Shown here piece after piece: positions 11,379 through 22,549 of a stretch of DNA of 64,000 bases (positions are counted from its first letter, which is position 1; each line of letters starts with the position of its first letter). This DNA is from Hermetia illucens (lineage: Eukaryota > Arthropoda > Insecta > Diptera > Stratiomyidae): assembly GCF_905115235.1 (NCBI RefSeq), contig NC_051849.1, positions 136,630,712 to 136,694,711 on the forward strand, given 5' to 3'. The notes beneath the pieces are model-generated. The model saw only the letters and a program-made list of their open reading frames with translations. It made no database searches and was not told the DNA's origin. A program made the position numbers and the translations under genes.

Positions 11379-11844
11379 TTTCAAATTTAGAATCACAAAA
11401 AAATTAGGGAAGAAAACATGGGGATAAAAGTGTGATAGGAAATGATTTTTCGGTGTTTGTTCTGACAATTTCTCTGACGTTTGATTGAATCTTTCTATTT
11501 TTGTGAGGACTGACATTTGTAGAGAAGATAAAGATGTGGAGACTTGTAAGTTTAAGTGTTGTCGGTTTCGAACAAAATTCAAAGTTTCTTTGAATTAAAT
11601 ATTACCTAAAGGAGGTTATTTTGTTTTGATATAAAAGAGAATTTTTCCATTACCAGAACAACAATTCTTACGAAGTTATAACACACGCATGGAAGCGCTT
11701 TGGGACAGGAATGACGAGTGTCTCTAGCTACAAAGTTATGGTAGTGGAGAGTTCTTGGGGGTAATATCAGAATGACGTTTCCAATGACTGGTTTGCACCT
11801 TTATCTATTCGCCCTAAGCAGCTGAGTAATAAAGTGATCAAATC
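11379..11844. promoter_or_regulatory. Shared TCAIM / RabGGTA upstream region (candidate bidirectional promoter)
   Basis: This 466 bp lies between the inferred start codon of TCAIM (minus) and the inferred start codon of RabGGTA (plus). No other gene or repeat is recognised in it. Head-to-head housekeeping genes at this spacing commonly share a promoter; no specific motif was verified. Confidence 0.45.
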
Positions 11845-14800
11845 ATGGTTTGTTGGACAAAATTTGATTTTATTAAGTGATCTATTCACCTTAAATGCTT
11901 TCCAGCATGGCAGACTCAAGGTGCGTACTTCAGCGGAGGAGGCTGCTCGAAAGAAAAAGGAGCAGGAGATCAAAGTGAAAACCTACCGAGCAGGAATGGG
12001 AAGGATCTTTGAAAAACGAAAGAATGGACAGCTGGATGACGAAATGATGCAAATTACGGGGCAAATTCTCTCGCGGAATCCAGATGTGTATACCCTTTGG
12101 AATATTCGGAAGGAGTGCATTCTTAAAATGGCAGAAAGTTTAGGCAATGAGTGAGTGGTATAGGAACTGTTCATGGAAAAATTCGTAATCCTTTCAAAAT
12201 TTTCAGGGCTAAACAATCTCTCTACGACAAAGACTTGGGATTCACTGAACAATGTCTAATGGTGAATCCGAAATCCTATGGCGCGTGGCATCATCGCTGC
12301 TGGATTCTAGAGAATTGTCCTACGCCTGATTGGGAACGGGAAGTTGCTTTGTGCAATAAATATTTGAAGCTTGACGAACGAAATTGTAAGTATATGAAGA
12401 GCCACATAATACCCCTGCGTTTTGTTCTTAGCCTAGATAAAAAAATAAAACCTGTGGCAGTTTAGAAGAGGGACATTGTGTGCAAATAGGGGGTTGGTGT
12501 TCAAGGAGGGGAAGGCTTGTCAGTAGAAGCAAGAAAGTGGGAGTTTTGGTAGATAAATTCTGTAGTTTCGCGGACACATGTTCGCCCCGTCGACCGAATG
12601 TAAACGGTAACAAGTGCTTGATATTTTTCTTCTCTGCCCGGGGTTGACTTGTCTCGATTGAATTCGTCATTTTTAGCTCTCATAGGTTTGCTCCGGGCGG
12701 AGTCGAGAGGCTTTCGAATTGCGGTCTAGCATATCAACATCGCTGTTTCGGTAGGCCTTTTGGATGTTTCCCATCGACTTCAATGCTCACGCGAATACAT
12801 ACATGACCATATCGTCGAAGAAGCATCCCTCGCAATTGTTTCACGAAGGGATGTCGTCAATTTTAGTGCCTTATTGGGATGCCGTCACTCTGGGTTCGGT
12901 CATAATGTGTTACGCCTCTGAACCGATGCAACGTCTTTACCCCTATTACACTGCGTGGATCGGGAGGGGCGTCAGTTGCACCGTAAATTGTTCAATTTGG
13001 GCAAGTTGTCCTCATTGGCAGCGCGATCATTCCTCTTTCTACACAATAGACAGGTGTTTTGAGTTTTTTCTTGATGATGTGTTATTAGTTTGCATTTGTT
13101 ATTGTTAGTTCAAGCACGTGGCGTTTTGTTTTTTTTTTGGTGAAGTCCGATTAGGATAGATAGATCCGAAATGGATTTTAACGGTTTTGGAGCCAGAAAA
13201 CAACCGCAGCTTTTGGAGCAGGGCAAAAAAGGATCGCTTGTAATGGGTTTGACGACGCCAACATTGCACAGCATAAATGTTGAGGAATGTTATGCGGTCC
13301 GACGAATTGAACTTTCGAATAAGTTTACATACGAGCAACTGCAATTAGGAAAATTATGACCAAATTCGGAAATAGGTGAATAGATTTTGTGTGAAACAAA
13401 ACCTTATTAGAATTGAGTCGATGTCTGCCTGCTCGTCTGTCTGTCAGTCACACCCGATTTATCCGGAAACGGGTAGATCGATTGTCACGAAAATTGGTGA
13501 GAGCGTGTGATCTATTGTTCCCTTTACATACAGCAAGTGGCGCCATTCTGTGTTACGTTTAAGGTGGGGCTCCCCATACATGTGAATAGAGGGTGCAAAA
13601 TTTTTTTTCATAAAATGTGGCCATGTCGGATATCAAATGAAAGGGCTCAATTAGTACTTTTCGGAACTGCTCCATATTTTATATCGGGTGAAACCTAGGG
13701 GAGTGAGAGCTCAAAATATGATCATCAAAAAGTGTAATAGGTCTCGTTCTGCGAACCTATGCAACCGAAAAATCTGAAAAAAAAACAGTAGTGCACCTCT
13801 ACCAAATCTAAGCCTACCCGGCAACCCCCCTTATGTCTATCCCACAAGTGTGGCATGGATGTAAAGGATAGCATAATGCACAATTTGGTAAAGTTTGTGG
13901 AAAATCCAACTATTTTTAACAAAGTCGTAGCAGTTGAAACTTTGTCACTTTTTGTGAATTTCGTGCATTCTACAACGCGTATGACGTCATCATCGCATAT
14001 CAAGTTAACACCAAAACGAAGTAAGTTCATATGAATTGGGAAGCAAAGAATTATTTTGTTTTAGTTTTTTAGTCATTTCAATTATTCCAAACAGACATGT
14101 GTATGTAGATGTTTAGTATAAGTGTGCCAATGAAGTTTGCGGGTAGTGTCTAATTCAGCTAGATGTATACTATATATACTATATGCTTTTGTGCACGAAG
14201 TAAATCGGAAATATGGATACGATCAATTTATATATAATACATGCATATATATGTACAGTATTCGGAAATAAGTAGCTTGTTTGTTTAGGTTGAGGATAAT
14301 ATCTATGGCTGTAATATTTATGTATGTATTTGGGAAAATATGAAGGATTATGTTGGATTTGTAGCTATATACGGATGGAGAAATGTACGTTAAATTTTCT
14401 TACATAAGATGAACACAAAACCTTTCTACCCGAAGCACGAGCTTCCGGAATTCTGACTTGTTGTTTTTTCGCACGAGTAAAAATCGTCGAGCGCGGCCTT
14501 CGTGAGACGCCGTGTTGGTGAAGAATATTATCTGGATTGTGAACGGCCACTGTTATGCACGGAAGAAACTGTTATATAATATGTGGGTGTTAGTGGCATC
14601 GGGGAAATGGTCTTTCGTGAAGGTCGGATAAACGGTGAAAAGTATATAAATGTGTTAGAAACTGGGATAAAAAGTTAACTCACCCAATTGCAAGGCAGCT
14701 ACTGTATTGGGTTGGTTTAGAGAAAATAGCATTGTCTTGTTAGATTGGTCGGCCCAGTTCCCCGATGTGAACCTCATCGAACATTTTTTAGGCACTCTAA

Positions 14801-17800
14801 GGCACAAATTACGTTCAAAACAGTGCTCAAAAACGTTTTAATCCACGAATGGAACGCCACATGCGCTCAACAATTTGCGAAGCTAATATAGGACTATATA
14901 ATGTAAATGATTGATGATTGATAGGGTGCCTAATATTTAGGGCCAGGGATGTATGTGCATAAAACTGCGTTTCGTTACAGCGTTAGAGGATCTCTGTCAG
15001 TGTCTATGAAAAGAAAAACTCGCACTCCTTGCGTTGTTTCAACGGATTCTTGATTTACATGACGACGGTCTTGTAGGGATTGCTTTTGCTGTCGTATATA
15101 ATGGAGTTTAGTGCTGATAACCCTGCTTTGACTATTAAACAGATTTGAATGGTGTACTCTGACATTTTCCTGCCATCAATGAAGTAGCTTTTATTTTCGC
15201 TTGTTGTGTAGTTGTCGTATTTCTGAGAATTTGAGTCAGTACTGTAATCGGGTTTTTCGAAAATACCTCTGAATTCGATCAGCCTTCCATGCTCGTCTTC
15301 AGTTTGGTCGAGTACCACCGAATATGTCTCAAAAAAAAGTCAAGTTTGTGCCCAATACATTTTCCGCGGATTTCAAAATGGGTCAGCTGGACATTACTAT
15401 CCAGTCCAGGCGCCCCCTTTCTGCCTCAATTCGTTTCTAGGCAGGCCATATTATCGTGTCTGAAGTAAGCTCTCTTTGTTGCTAACAGCGGGGAAAAAAG
15501 TTTTTTTGTTCAAGTTTTTGGGTATGACTTTTGACCCCAGATAGGAATCATTTAAATTCTTCGAAGTTGTGTTGCTGAACTTGTTTTCTTATGTGCGGGG
15601 CCGGAAGTGATTCCGGATGCTTAATCTGGCCGGAAGATTCCTTTAAGGTATGTTCATTCCTACACGTGAGGAGGTATCCCTCGTGCTCATTACTGAATTT
15701 CAGATTAAGTTTTGAGCTTTTGTGTAAAACAAAACCTTATTAAAATCGATTTACTGTCTACCTACCGCACGCTATTTTCTTTCTATATAAAACGAACATG
15801 TTCTTGCTGCATGTAAACAATTGGAAAATTTCTTTAAAACGCTTTTAGCTGAAAATCGTTTACTAAATGTATTAATTACCAGTTACTAGCTAACTCTGTT
15901 TCTGAACCGTATATACAGAAATTGTTTGCGTGTTTAGGATGCGCTGTATTTATGAGAGTGTAATTATGCGTTGTTTCCAACGATTAATTATTTGAAATAA
16001 TAAAAAACTTCGGGGGATATTTCGGGAACCACTTGTTCCCTTCATCAGGGAGGAACTTGTTAGCACTGTTTGATGAAGTGATGACATTAAAGAAGGTTCT
16101 CTACAAAACGTTCTGTTTTTCTATAAAACATTACTGAAACGCTGAAGAATAGATTTTGTAGCCAAAAAAGGAAGAGTTTCCTTTAATTTTTTTCATAGTG
16201 TTACTCTAAAGAGATGCCAAGTTAGGAATTTGTTTAGCCCCCTCTCAATCCCTCCATTAGCAATTATTAGACAATGTCCAGTCCAATGAATGGAGTTACT
16301 GCCATATTAATGCTGCACCATAAAGTAAAACGTGTTTTGAGGATATATTTTCTAGTAATCATTAATATCACTATGAACCTGACTCCCACTATGGGTAAAC
16401 AGCCTAGATTATTTATCATAATCCATACATTGTATCGTATATTTTTTTGAATTAAGTGTGCTGAACTTTTTTCTTTTCGCTCGCCGCTACTAACATTCGC
16501 CGATCTACATCAAATTCGGTGCGTTCCTAGTTACATAAACTGTTTCAATTTCTTGATTTTTTCTCGTTAATTAAAATAAGGAGAGTGTAATGACCGGTCA
16601 GGCTGAGAACTTTGGGTTTGTTGAGTGAGGAACAAATGGCATCAGTATAGTAGATGGCTGTGAGGAAAGCCTTCCAGCCAAATATCCATGACATAATGCA
16701 ATCCAAGCGGACTCGGTTTAGTCTTCAAATTCCTCCAAGATTTTGCCTCCATGCAGCGTGAGACATTGTGCACCGTCAGACTGATAATAGCTATTCATTT
16801 CTTCGGAACACACCCTTCTGCATAGAGCACTCCAAATATTCTCATTCTCGAAATCATTGATCCGCAGGGTGATAATGTAATCAGTGCAGGATAATCTAGA
16901 ACGTAACCCAGCTTGCTTTCGTTCGCTTATCCTTTTGAAGTGTTTTTTGATTGGGTTCAGGATTATTTTGGGTATTATTGATAGCAAATACCTCTTCGAT
17001 CGTCACTCTGAAGATGGGTGCGTTTCTTTGGAATCTTAACGACCATATACTTCCATTTCCTGGAAAAAATTTCAGGTTGCCAGAATTTAGGTTTAAATTG
17101 GAAGTAGCAATTTTGTAGAAACTGTGAGTAACAGTTTCGAGGCTTGCTTCGATTGATGATTTTGCTTTTAGAAGATTCGCATTGTATAGTGGCTTGCCAT
17201 GTTCTATGATTCGGAATCATGGTAAAGGCTTTTCATCATCGCGGAGAGAATTTAAAGGGGAGTCAGTATCTCGGTGGGATATTTGCTATTCCGGATTATT
17301 AGTTATTGTTGTTGGCACATACTTCCTGAGACAACAAAATTTTTAGGGTGATTCAGACTTGGTGACTCTTTCTTCCTTTCACAAACGAATTGCCAAACAT
17401 CCACAAAGTTTGTTTATTTCAACAGCTTTTTACAGGTGAATCGAAATATAATCAATTTCCCTCTATTTCTTATTTCAGTTCATTGTTGGGACTATCGTCG
17501 TTTTGTTGTCAAAAAAGCTAAAGTGCCGGCCGAAGACGAGCTGAAATATTGCACAGAAAAAATCCATAAGAATTTTTCCAACTACTCATCATGGCACTAT
17601 CGGAGCAAATTACTGCCACTTCTTTTTCCCCATGAAACGAGTCCTGCGAGACCTATCAGTGAGTCGAAACTGAAAGAAGAGCTAGAAATGGTTCTGACTG
17701 CCGCCTTCACTGATCCAAACGATAGCAGCGCCTGGTTCTATCAGAGATGGCTACTAGGCTATTCGCAGCCAGCATTAGATATAGCAGCGATACGAATTTC

Positions 17801-18859
17801 AAAAAATCTGGCAATTGCTTCTTTTAGTAAACCTATAGATCTGCGCACCTGCGAAATAGAAACAAATTTCGGTTTCAATTTTAATCCGGACCGATGGCAA
17901 CCTGTTCAGAAAGGCAACAAATATGACGTTGCTTGGATTGTAGAGGATTCATTCGAGTTAGGTGCCTCTGATTTACAACAATATATATTTAAATGTAGAA
18001 TGAGTGACGGTAAGGATTATGCCATCAACCTCAAAAAGTGTTCCGATGGATTTTATGGCATGAAATGCCCGAAATTTGAATATGAGTTCGGTGCAGCCGT
18101 TATTGAAGAACTGAAAAATCAGTTGGAATCATGTAATCAACTGCTGGAATATGAGCCTGATAGTAAATGTAAGTTTCGCACAGGTGGTGATTATTTTAAT
18201 TTATACTGCCAGTAATTTTTTTGATATCATTAATTGGAATTAAAAGTAATTGAGTTGGCTTTGTCCATATGTTTATTATAACAAATATGTGACTTATATT
18301 TTATTATAATTTTCTCTAATTCGAAGGGACTCTGCTCACGGCGTCGCTTCTAATGCGTGCAATTGATCGGAGAGGATACCACACAAAATCTTTGGAGTAT
18401 TTACAAAAACTGGAAAAAATTGACTACCTAAGGCAAGGATACTATGCCGATCTAGCAAGCAAATGGGCGATAGAAAAAGTATTAGAAGAGTGGATAGAGC
18501 AAGGCGATTTAACTGTCGCGATCGATTTATCAAACCTCAACCTTGCTACTATCTTCTATGAACAATATATGTCCATTGCTAAAATTGTAATCTTGCGGAA
18601 CAATTGCCTTTCAGACAGGACAGCAACGAAATTCAATGCATTCCAATTCTGTGAAGTAAGACCCGTATGATAGAAAAAGTACAGAAAAGCTAACAGAATA
18701 TATATTCACTCTTTCCAGAACTTAGATGCATCTTACAACCAATTTTCAACACCCGGAGTTATTCCGCATATACCAAATTTGAAGGTTTTATCATTGGAAG
18801 GGAACAAATTCTCGAATAATGCGACCACAAGGTTGGAAGATCAAATGAAAAATCTTTGA
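11845..18859 (+). CDS. RabGGTA: Rab geranylgeranyltransferase alpha subunit, six exons
   Basis: Exons: 11845-11847 (ATG only, inferred), 11906-12150, 12207-12385, 17479-18168, 18327-18655, 18719-18859. Phases fit and total 1587 nt, 528 residues; family members are about 515-570. The protein starts [10 protein letters not shown] like its orthologues. Prenyltransferase-alpha repeats are clear: LWNIRKE (about 65), [10 protein letters not shown] (about 110), FHCWDYRRF (about 145), [11 protein letters not shown] (about 183), [12 protein letters not shown] (about 232). A family-specific insert follows, and exons 5-6 encode leucine-rich repeats ([24 protein letters not shown]). With the beta subunit and REP it attaches geranylgeranyl groups to Rab GTPases in the cytosol. 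Introns 1, 2 and 5 are 56-63 bp; intron 3 is 5.1 kb of repeats. A SINE lies 0.4 kb past the stop. Identity is very secure; the one-codon first exon is inference. Confidence 0.93.
12480..13070 (-). mobile_element. LINE 3'-end fragment in RabGGTA intron 3
   Basis: The minus strand carries decayed matches to the C-terminal tail of RTE-like LINE ORFs ([10 protein letters not shown] then an RxxQVNPGQR-like stretch), and the sequence is related over its length to fragments at 20.34, 21.6 and 52.1 kb, for example CGGAGTCGAGAGG here versus TGGAGTCGAGAGG at 20.44 kb. No open frame remains. Confidence 0.5.
13386..14460 (+). mobile_element. HINE-like repeat, copy A (full length)
   Basis: It begins TTTTGTGTGAAACAAAACC, followed by a GTCTGCCTGCTCGTCTGTCTGTC tract (interrupted GTCY microsatellite), a conserved body (GATATCAAATGAAAGGGCTC, ACCGAAAAATCTGAAAAAA), and ends ACACAAAACCTTTC then a short hairpin (GAAGCACGAGCTTC) and CTGACTTG. 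The AAAACC/GGTTTT arms at the two ends are subterminal inverted repeats. It is about 1.07 kb and non-coding. This layout matches Helentron-associated non-autonomous elements. Confidence 0.75.
14680..14900 (+). mobile_element. Tc1-like transposase remnant (C-terminal part)
   Basis: The plus strand reads [20 protein letters not shown] in one frame with flanking [11 protein letters not shown], matching the Tc1 end SPDLNPIEHLWGTLKHKL that holds the catalytic Glu. Later the frame shifts into a tail with [13 protein letters not shown]. It is short, broken, and lacks terminal repeats. Confidence 0.65.
15055..15318 (-). other. Unrecognised 87-codon ORF in RabGGTA intron 3
   Basis: The minus-strand ORF contains [20 protein letters not shown] and [20 protein letters not shown] and ends SNPYKTVVM. 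It looks protein-like and is followed by non-coding sequence. I do not recognise it. It could be an exon of a nested gene or a remnant of an unknown element. Confidence 0.25.
15717..15775 (+). mobile_element. HINE-like repeat, short 5' end
   Basis: TTTGTGTAAAACAAAACC followed by TTATTAAAATCG and ACTGTCTACC matches only the first 55-60 bp of the family; the rest is absent. Confidence 0.5.
16715..17210 (-). mobile_element. LINE reverse transcriptase fragment
   Basis: On the minus strand, [20 protein letters not shown] then a second frame with [20 protein letters not shown] and [18 protein letters not shown] match the RT segment KKGDL..NWRGITLL / IQRISEQ / EQAGFRKGRSCTDQIFTLR of LINE families. 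The next piece ([15 protein letters not shown]) is the DFEKAFD region. Frame broken; truncated both sides. Confidence 0.7.
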
Positions 18860-19210
18860 AAGGAGTAAAAGCCGCAACACCTTCATTCAATCTTGTGATA
18901 CGCCTTTGAAAACTATCTTAAGTGGGATGAAAGTCTTTCTTATATTTCACTAACTTCAAAGCACTCTATATCTTGCGGACCTCTTTAAATCTTCTTGTAA
19001 AAAGATCAGGTACAAAAGCAGTCGACAACTGATTTGAATATTATGTTTTCTTTTGGGAAATATACTGTTAAGCTATAATATTGAAGTTTTCTAGAAATGA
19101 AATAGTCCACTTTGTAAGCTTAATGATTAAAACACTATCGAAATATATTATATCTTTCTGTGAACGAAATCATATAAATTTCTCTGTGAAGTGACTTTTG
19201 CAACTAATTT
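18860..19210 (+). other. RabGGTA 3' flank
   Basis: AT-rich sequence after the stop codon, probably including the 3' UTR. No repeat recognised until the SINE target duplication at 19211. Confidence 0.4.
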
Positions 19211-19232
19211 ATATATTATATATTTGGAAAGT

Positions 19233-19478
19233 GTCCGGATAGCTCGTGATTGGAGCACAAGACTGTCGTATGAAAGGTCGCGGTTCAAATCTCACTGGTG
19301 GCAGTGCAATTTGTATCGTGGTTTGACGTCGGATACCAATCGATTTAGCTGCGAATTAATGAGTACTTGAGTCAAATCAGGCTAATAATCTCGGGCGAAC
19401 GCAATGCTGCCCACATTGCCTCCTACAGGGTACTGTAATCCTGTAGTGTACCGTTACGGTCTTGAATGAAGTACTCTA
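19233..19478 (+). mobile_element. tRNA-derived SINE, copy 2
   Basis: It starts GTCCGGATAGCTCGTGATTG and shares the B box GGTTCAAATCTC and the body with copy 1. It is flanked by a 19 bp direct repeat (ATATATTATATATTTGGAA at 19211-19229 and 19479-19497), a clear target-site duplication. The A box is damaged and there is an internal short duplication near 19423-19450. Confidence 0.85.
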
Positions 19479-19499
19479 ATATATTATATATTTGGAATG

Positions 19500-20335
19500 G
19501 AATATTTGGAACGACCGTAGAGAGAAAATCAAAAGGGTGGAAATTATGTACAAAAACCGAAATCGAAGTGAAAAGTATGTGGGTTTCCCGGTTATCCCTT
19601 TTAATTGAAGTCCCTTCTTCCCCTCTCAACAAGTCTTATCTAGAGGTACTTATGAGTATCTTGGTTTTTTTTCCGTCTGGGAATTGTGTTTGGCTAGTTA
19701 AGACCACAATTTAGAGTAAAATCGAATGCAAAGTTGTATAAATAGGTCCCGTAGCATGGACTGTGTCCAGTAAGCAGTTGGGCCAGGTGCCAATCCACCC
19801 ACGCATGTTGCCTGTCAATAATGTCCTTGGTATAGGGAAGCCTGTTGGTCTACCGACACTTTTGTGACTCCTATCACTTTTATTGCCACTTTTTGTAGGT
19901 TGTTGTTATTATTTGAGCAATGATTTCTCTAGATTCCTCCGTATCAAGGACAAGAAAAGCGGGTGCTTGTTCTCCCTTGACTCAGGTGGGAAAAAGTTGC
20001 CATAGGAGCCTATAGTTTGGAGTTCTTGCTGACGAAGACGGGCCTTTCCGTCCAGGTATTCGCTGATCAATGCACACATGATGGAGATGTTCTTTACAAG
20101 TGTCAAAATCGAGATCTTGTTAAGTGGTGTGAGGGCTCTAATAGACACAATTTGAATAGAGCCGGCAATAACAATGTTTGGACTAATTATTTCTAAACAT
20201 CGGGCAGGATTATTGGTCAGCCAGATAATTGGTAATCCGTTTGATTGTTTTGAGAGTGATGTACAGCTGATATTATTGAGAAGTCCTTTATCAAAAGTCT
20301 CTGATAAGTCAAAATAAAATATAATTATTAATTAA
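19500..20335. other. Unassigned intergenic stretch
   Basis: No recognised gene or repeat. A minus-strand frame near 19909-20148 contains NKISILTLVKNISIMCALIS and might be decayed LINE coding sequence, but the match is too weak to call. Confidence 0.3.
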
Positions 20336-20480
20336 GATTAAGATCTTGTTCAGCTTCAGCTTTTATCCCGTTCAGTAGGGAGGTCGGGCCGCCTGGGTCG
20401 AGTTTGCCATTTTTCTCGGCTATAGACTTGGACTGGGTGGAGTCGAGAGGTTATTAACATTTTATTGACCGGCCGCCCAG
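20336..20480 (-). mobile_element. LINE 3'-end fragment
   Basis: The minus strand reads LRPVQVYSREKWQTRPRRPD followed by LPTERDKS, the typical RTE-like C-terminal tail (a KWRxRTRRADPA-type end). It is very short. Confidence 0.5.
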
Positions 20481-21230
20481 CAGCCGATTCTTCGGGGCGC
20501 CGGTTACGTTTCGGTTTAGACTGATAGCACGGGAGTATTTCTGTTTTGTATGATTAGACAAAATTGCCCGTTTTCTATTATATGATAATTAGAGTTAACA
20601 AAATATTTATTTTCATGATGTTAATGCCAAATTGTATTTATTTTGTCCATTATAAGGGTTTTTAGTTTCCATAATATTCCATAATCTATATATCGATGTT
20701 ACTTGTTTTATCATTTCAATATCACTTAGTGGCCATATAGAAGTTCGATTCCGAATTATCACATCGCTCTCACCACTATCATTTCCTAAAAACTGTCAGG
20801 TCAATCTAATAAATAGTTCAAATACAATTCTCCAATTATATTTTTTCCCCTAATCGCGAAGGGTACATTTTTTGAAAAGTCATGAAAAAATTGGGAGCCT
20901 ACAACACAACGCAGCTACCTTAACTGAGTAATTACCTCAATAATAAATAACAAATGATTCCTCATATAATAACAAATCCTTTATCGCCATGGTAACCGAT
21001 TAATGGATCGGCATCAATGATAAAAAGCTTTCCTGTGTGAAGATTTTCAGAAATTGATTTTTCGTTTTATACATATTTTGAAAGCAGACTTTGTTGGGAG
21101 TATTGTGAAGAAATTTTGGATTAAAATTCAAAATATTAGTCAAGTTACAACAAACAGAAAAGCACGCGGCATGGTGACTACAAAACGAAAACTTTAAACG
21201 GGTTTTTTTCAAAACCACATAATTTCAACT
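20481..21230. other. Unassigned AT-rich intergenic stretch
   Basis: Nothing recognised; only small accidental ORFs. Confidence 0.35.
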
Positions 21231-21510
21231 GGTGGGAAGCACAACAAAAAATTGGTTGAACCGATCAGGCTGCAATTTTTACATATCTTTAGTTCTGGTC
21301 CAAACCACGATTATGTATTTTCGTTAATAATTTCATATTTTTACTCTAGATTCTCAATGAAAAGGAGCTCCGATTTTAGAAAATTTATCTTTACATCTCT
21401 GCCAGCTAAAATCATAATCAAGGTTCGGCCGATAGAGATAAGTATACAAAAGAAGAATACGATTGAATTTTTGGTTTCAGATTACTGCAAATGGAGCTAT
21501 GCTTCCCACC
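21231..21510. mobile_element. MITE candidate with GGTGGGAAGCA terminal inverted repeats
   Basis: GGTGGGAAGCA at 21231 is mirrored by TGCTTCCCACC ending at 21510. The reverse complement of the right part (TTTTCATTGAGAATCTAGAG, GAAAATACATAATC, GAAACCAAAAATT) reappears at 58591-58805 inside the kinase intron. It is about 280 bp and non-coding. No convincing target duplication seen. Confidence 0.55.
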
Positions 21511-21614
21511 AAACAATTTTTAAATTCATTAATTAACAATTTTGTAGCCTAAATCAATTGCAAAAAAACGAAATCAAAAAAGGTTGAAATATCGAGGGTC
21601 ACATAAAAAAATCC

Positions 21615-22010
21615 CTTAAATTACCATCTAGCGCATCAAGCTATCGTTGTTTCGGTCAACTTTTGGAAGTTTTCCGTCGACTCCGATCTTCAGCGTAATC
21701 TTGGCAAGTGGATTCTCATCAGTGCGAATTTTACATGGCCATACCATCGAAGACGCCGCGGATGTAATTATCGCGTGTTGCGTTACTGTCACCCTGCATG
21801 GTGACGCATTTTGGAATTGAAACATTCGGTAATATGTCGATCACAAGGAATATGAGTTGTGCAATGCCATCACATGCCCCGCAAGTTGCGTCTCTACGTG
21901 AAGTAATCGGTTTATATTGCCTATAATGTAAAAAGATGTGGTTTCCAATGCGCAATAGACTTAACGCCGTTAGCAGCTCGGAGTTCACTCTTTTGCGACT
22001 CAATCCCAGT
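21615..22010 (-). mobile_element. LINE 3'-end fragment
   Basis: This non-open sequence shares order and words with the 52.4-52.8 kb fragment (CATCAAGC, the GTTTCGGTCAACTTTTGG/GTTTTGGCCAGCTTTTTGG stretch, TATGTCGATCACAAGGAA/TACGTCGATCACAAAGAA). Both are read on the minus strand next to LINE tails. It is old. Confidence 0.5.
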
Positions 22011-22159
22011 ACTGACGATTCCGCAAAAACCAGCGATACACATAGCTGGATGGAATATACTAGAAATGTTAGGAACCGTCTGCGAATATGCTTTGATCTA
22101 CATATGTTACCTCCAGTTCAAAATATTCCTTGACATTTCCAAATTTCAACAATTTGACA

Positions 22160-22520
22160 ATGACATATGTACTTCCAAACTCTGACTCCGCCGTTCATAT
22201 GAATTCATTATATAAGATGGTGACGTCATACACGTCTTAGAGTACGATAAGTTCACGTGAAATACACAAACTTCGATAACTTTGATAATAATAGTTGGAT
22301 TTTTAAGAAACTTCCCAAAAATATGCATTAATTATAAACGCAGCAACTTTTGCACTTCTAGGACGAACCTAAGACCTAGTTTTCGGGTGAATTTCGATTA
22401 AAATATACTATTATTAACTTTATTCAAGAAGATATCGGAATGTGATGTATTTTGAGGCCTAGATTTCGTTTGGATGCACCATTGTGATTTTTTTCACATT
22501 TCAGGTCACGCGTTTTGAGC
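22160..22520 (-). mobile_element. HINE-like repeat, copy F (inverted, partial)
   Basis: It contains the reverse of family landmarks: GACGTCATACACGTCTTA, AGATATCGGAATGTGATGTA and TTTTTTTCACATTT. Both termini are missing. Confidence 0.6.
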
Positions 22521-22549
22521 CCTATATTTCACCTAATATCAGAAATATG

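Noticed and set aside
11834-11905. In-frame upstream extension of RabGGTA exon 2
   Set aside because: It has no ATG and ends in a good CAG acceptor exactly before the conserved second residue, so it is intron.
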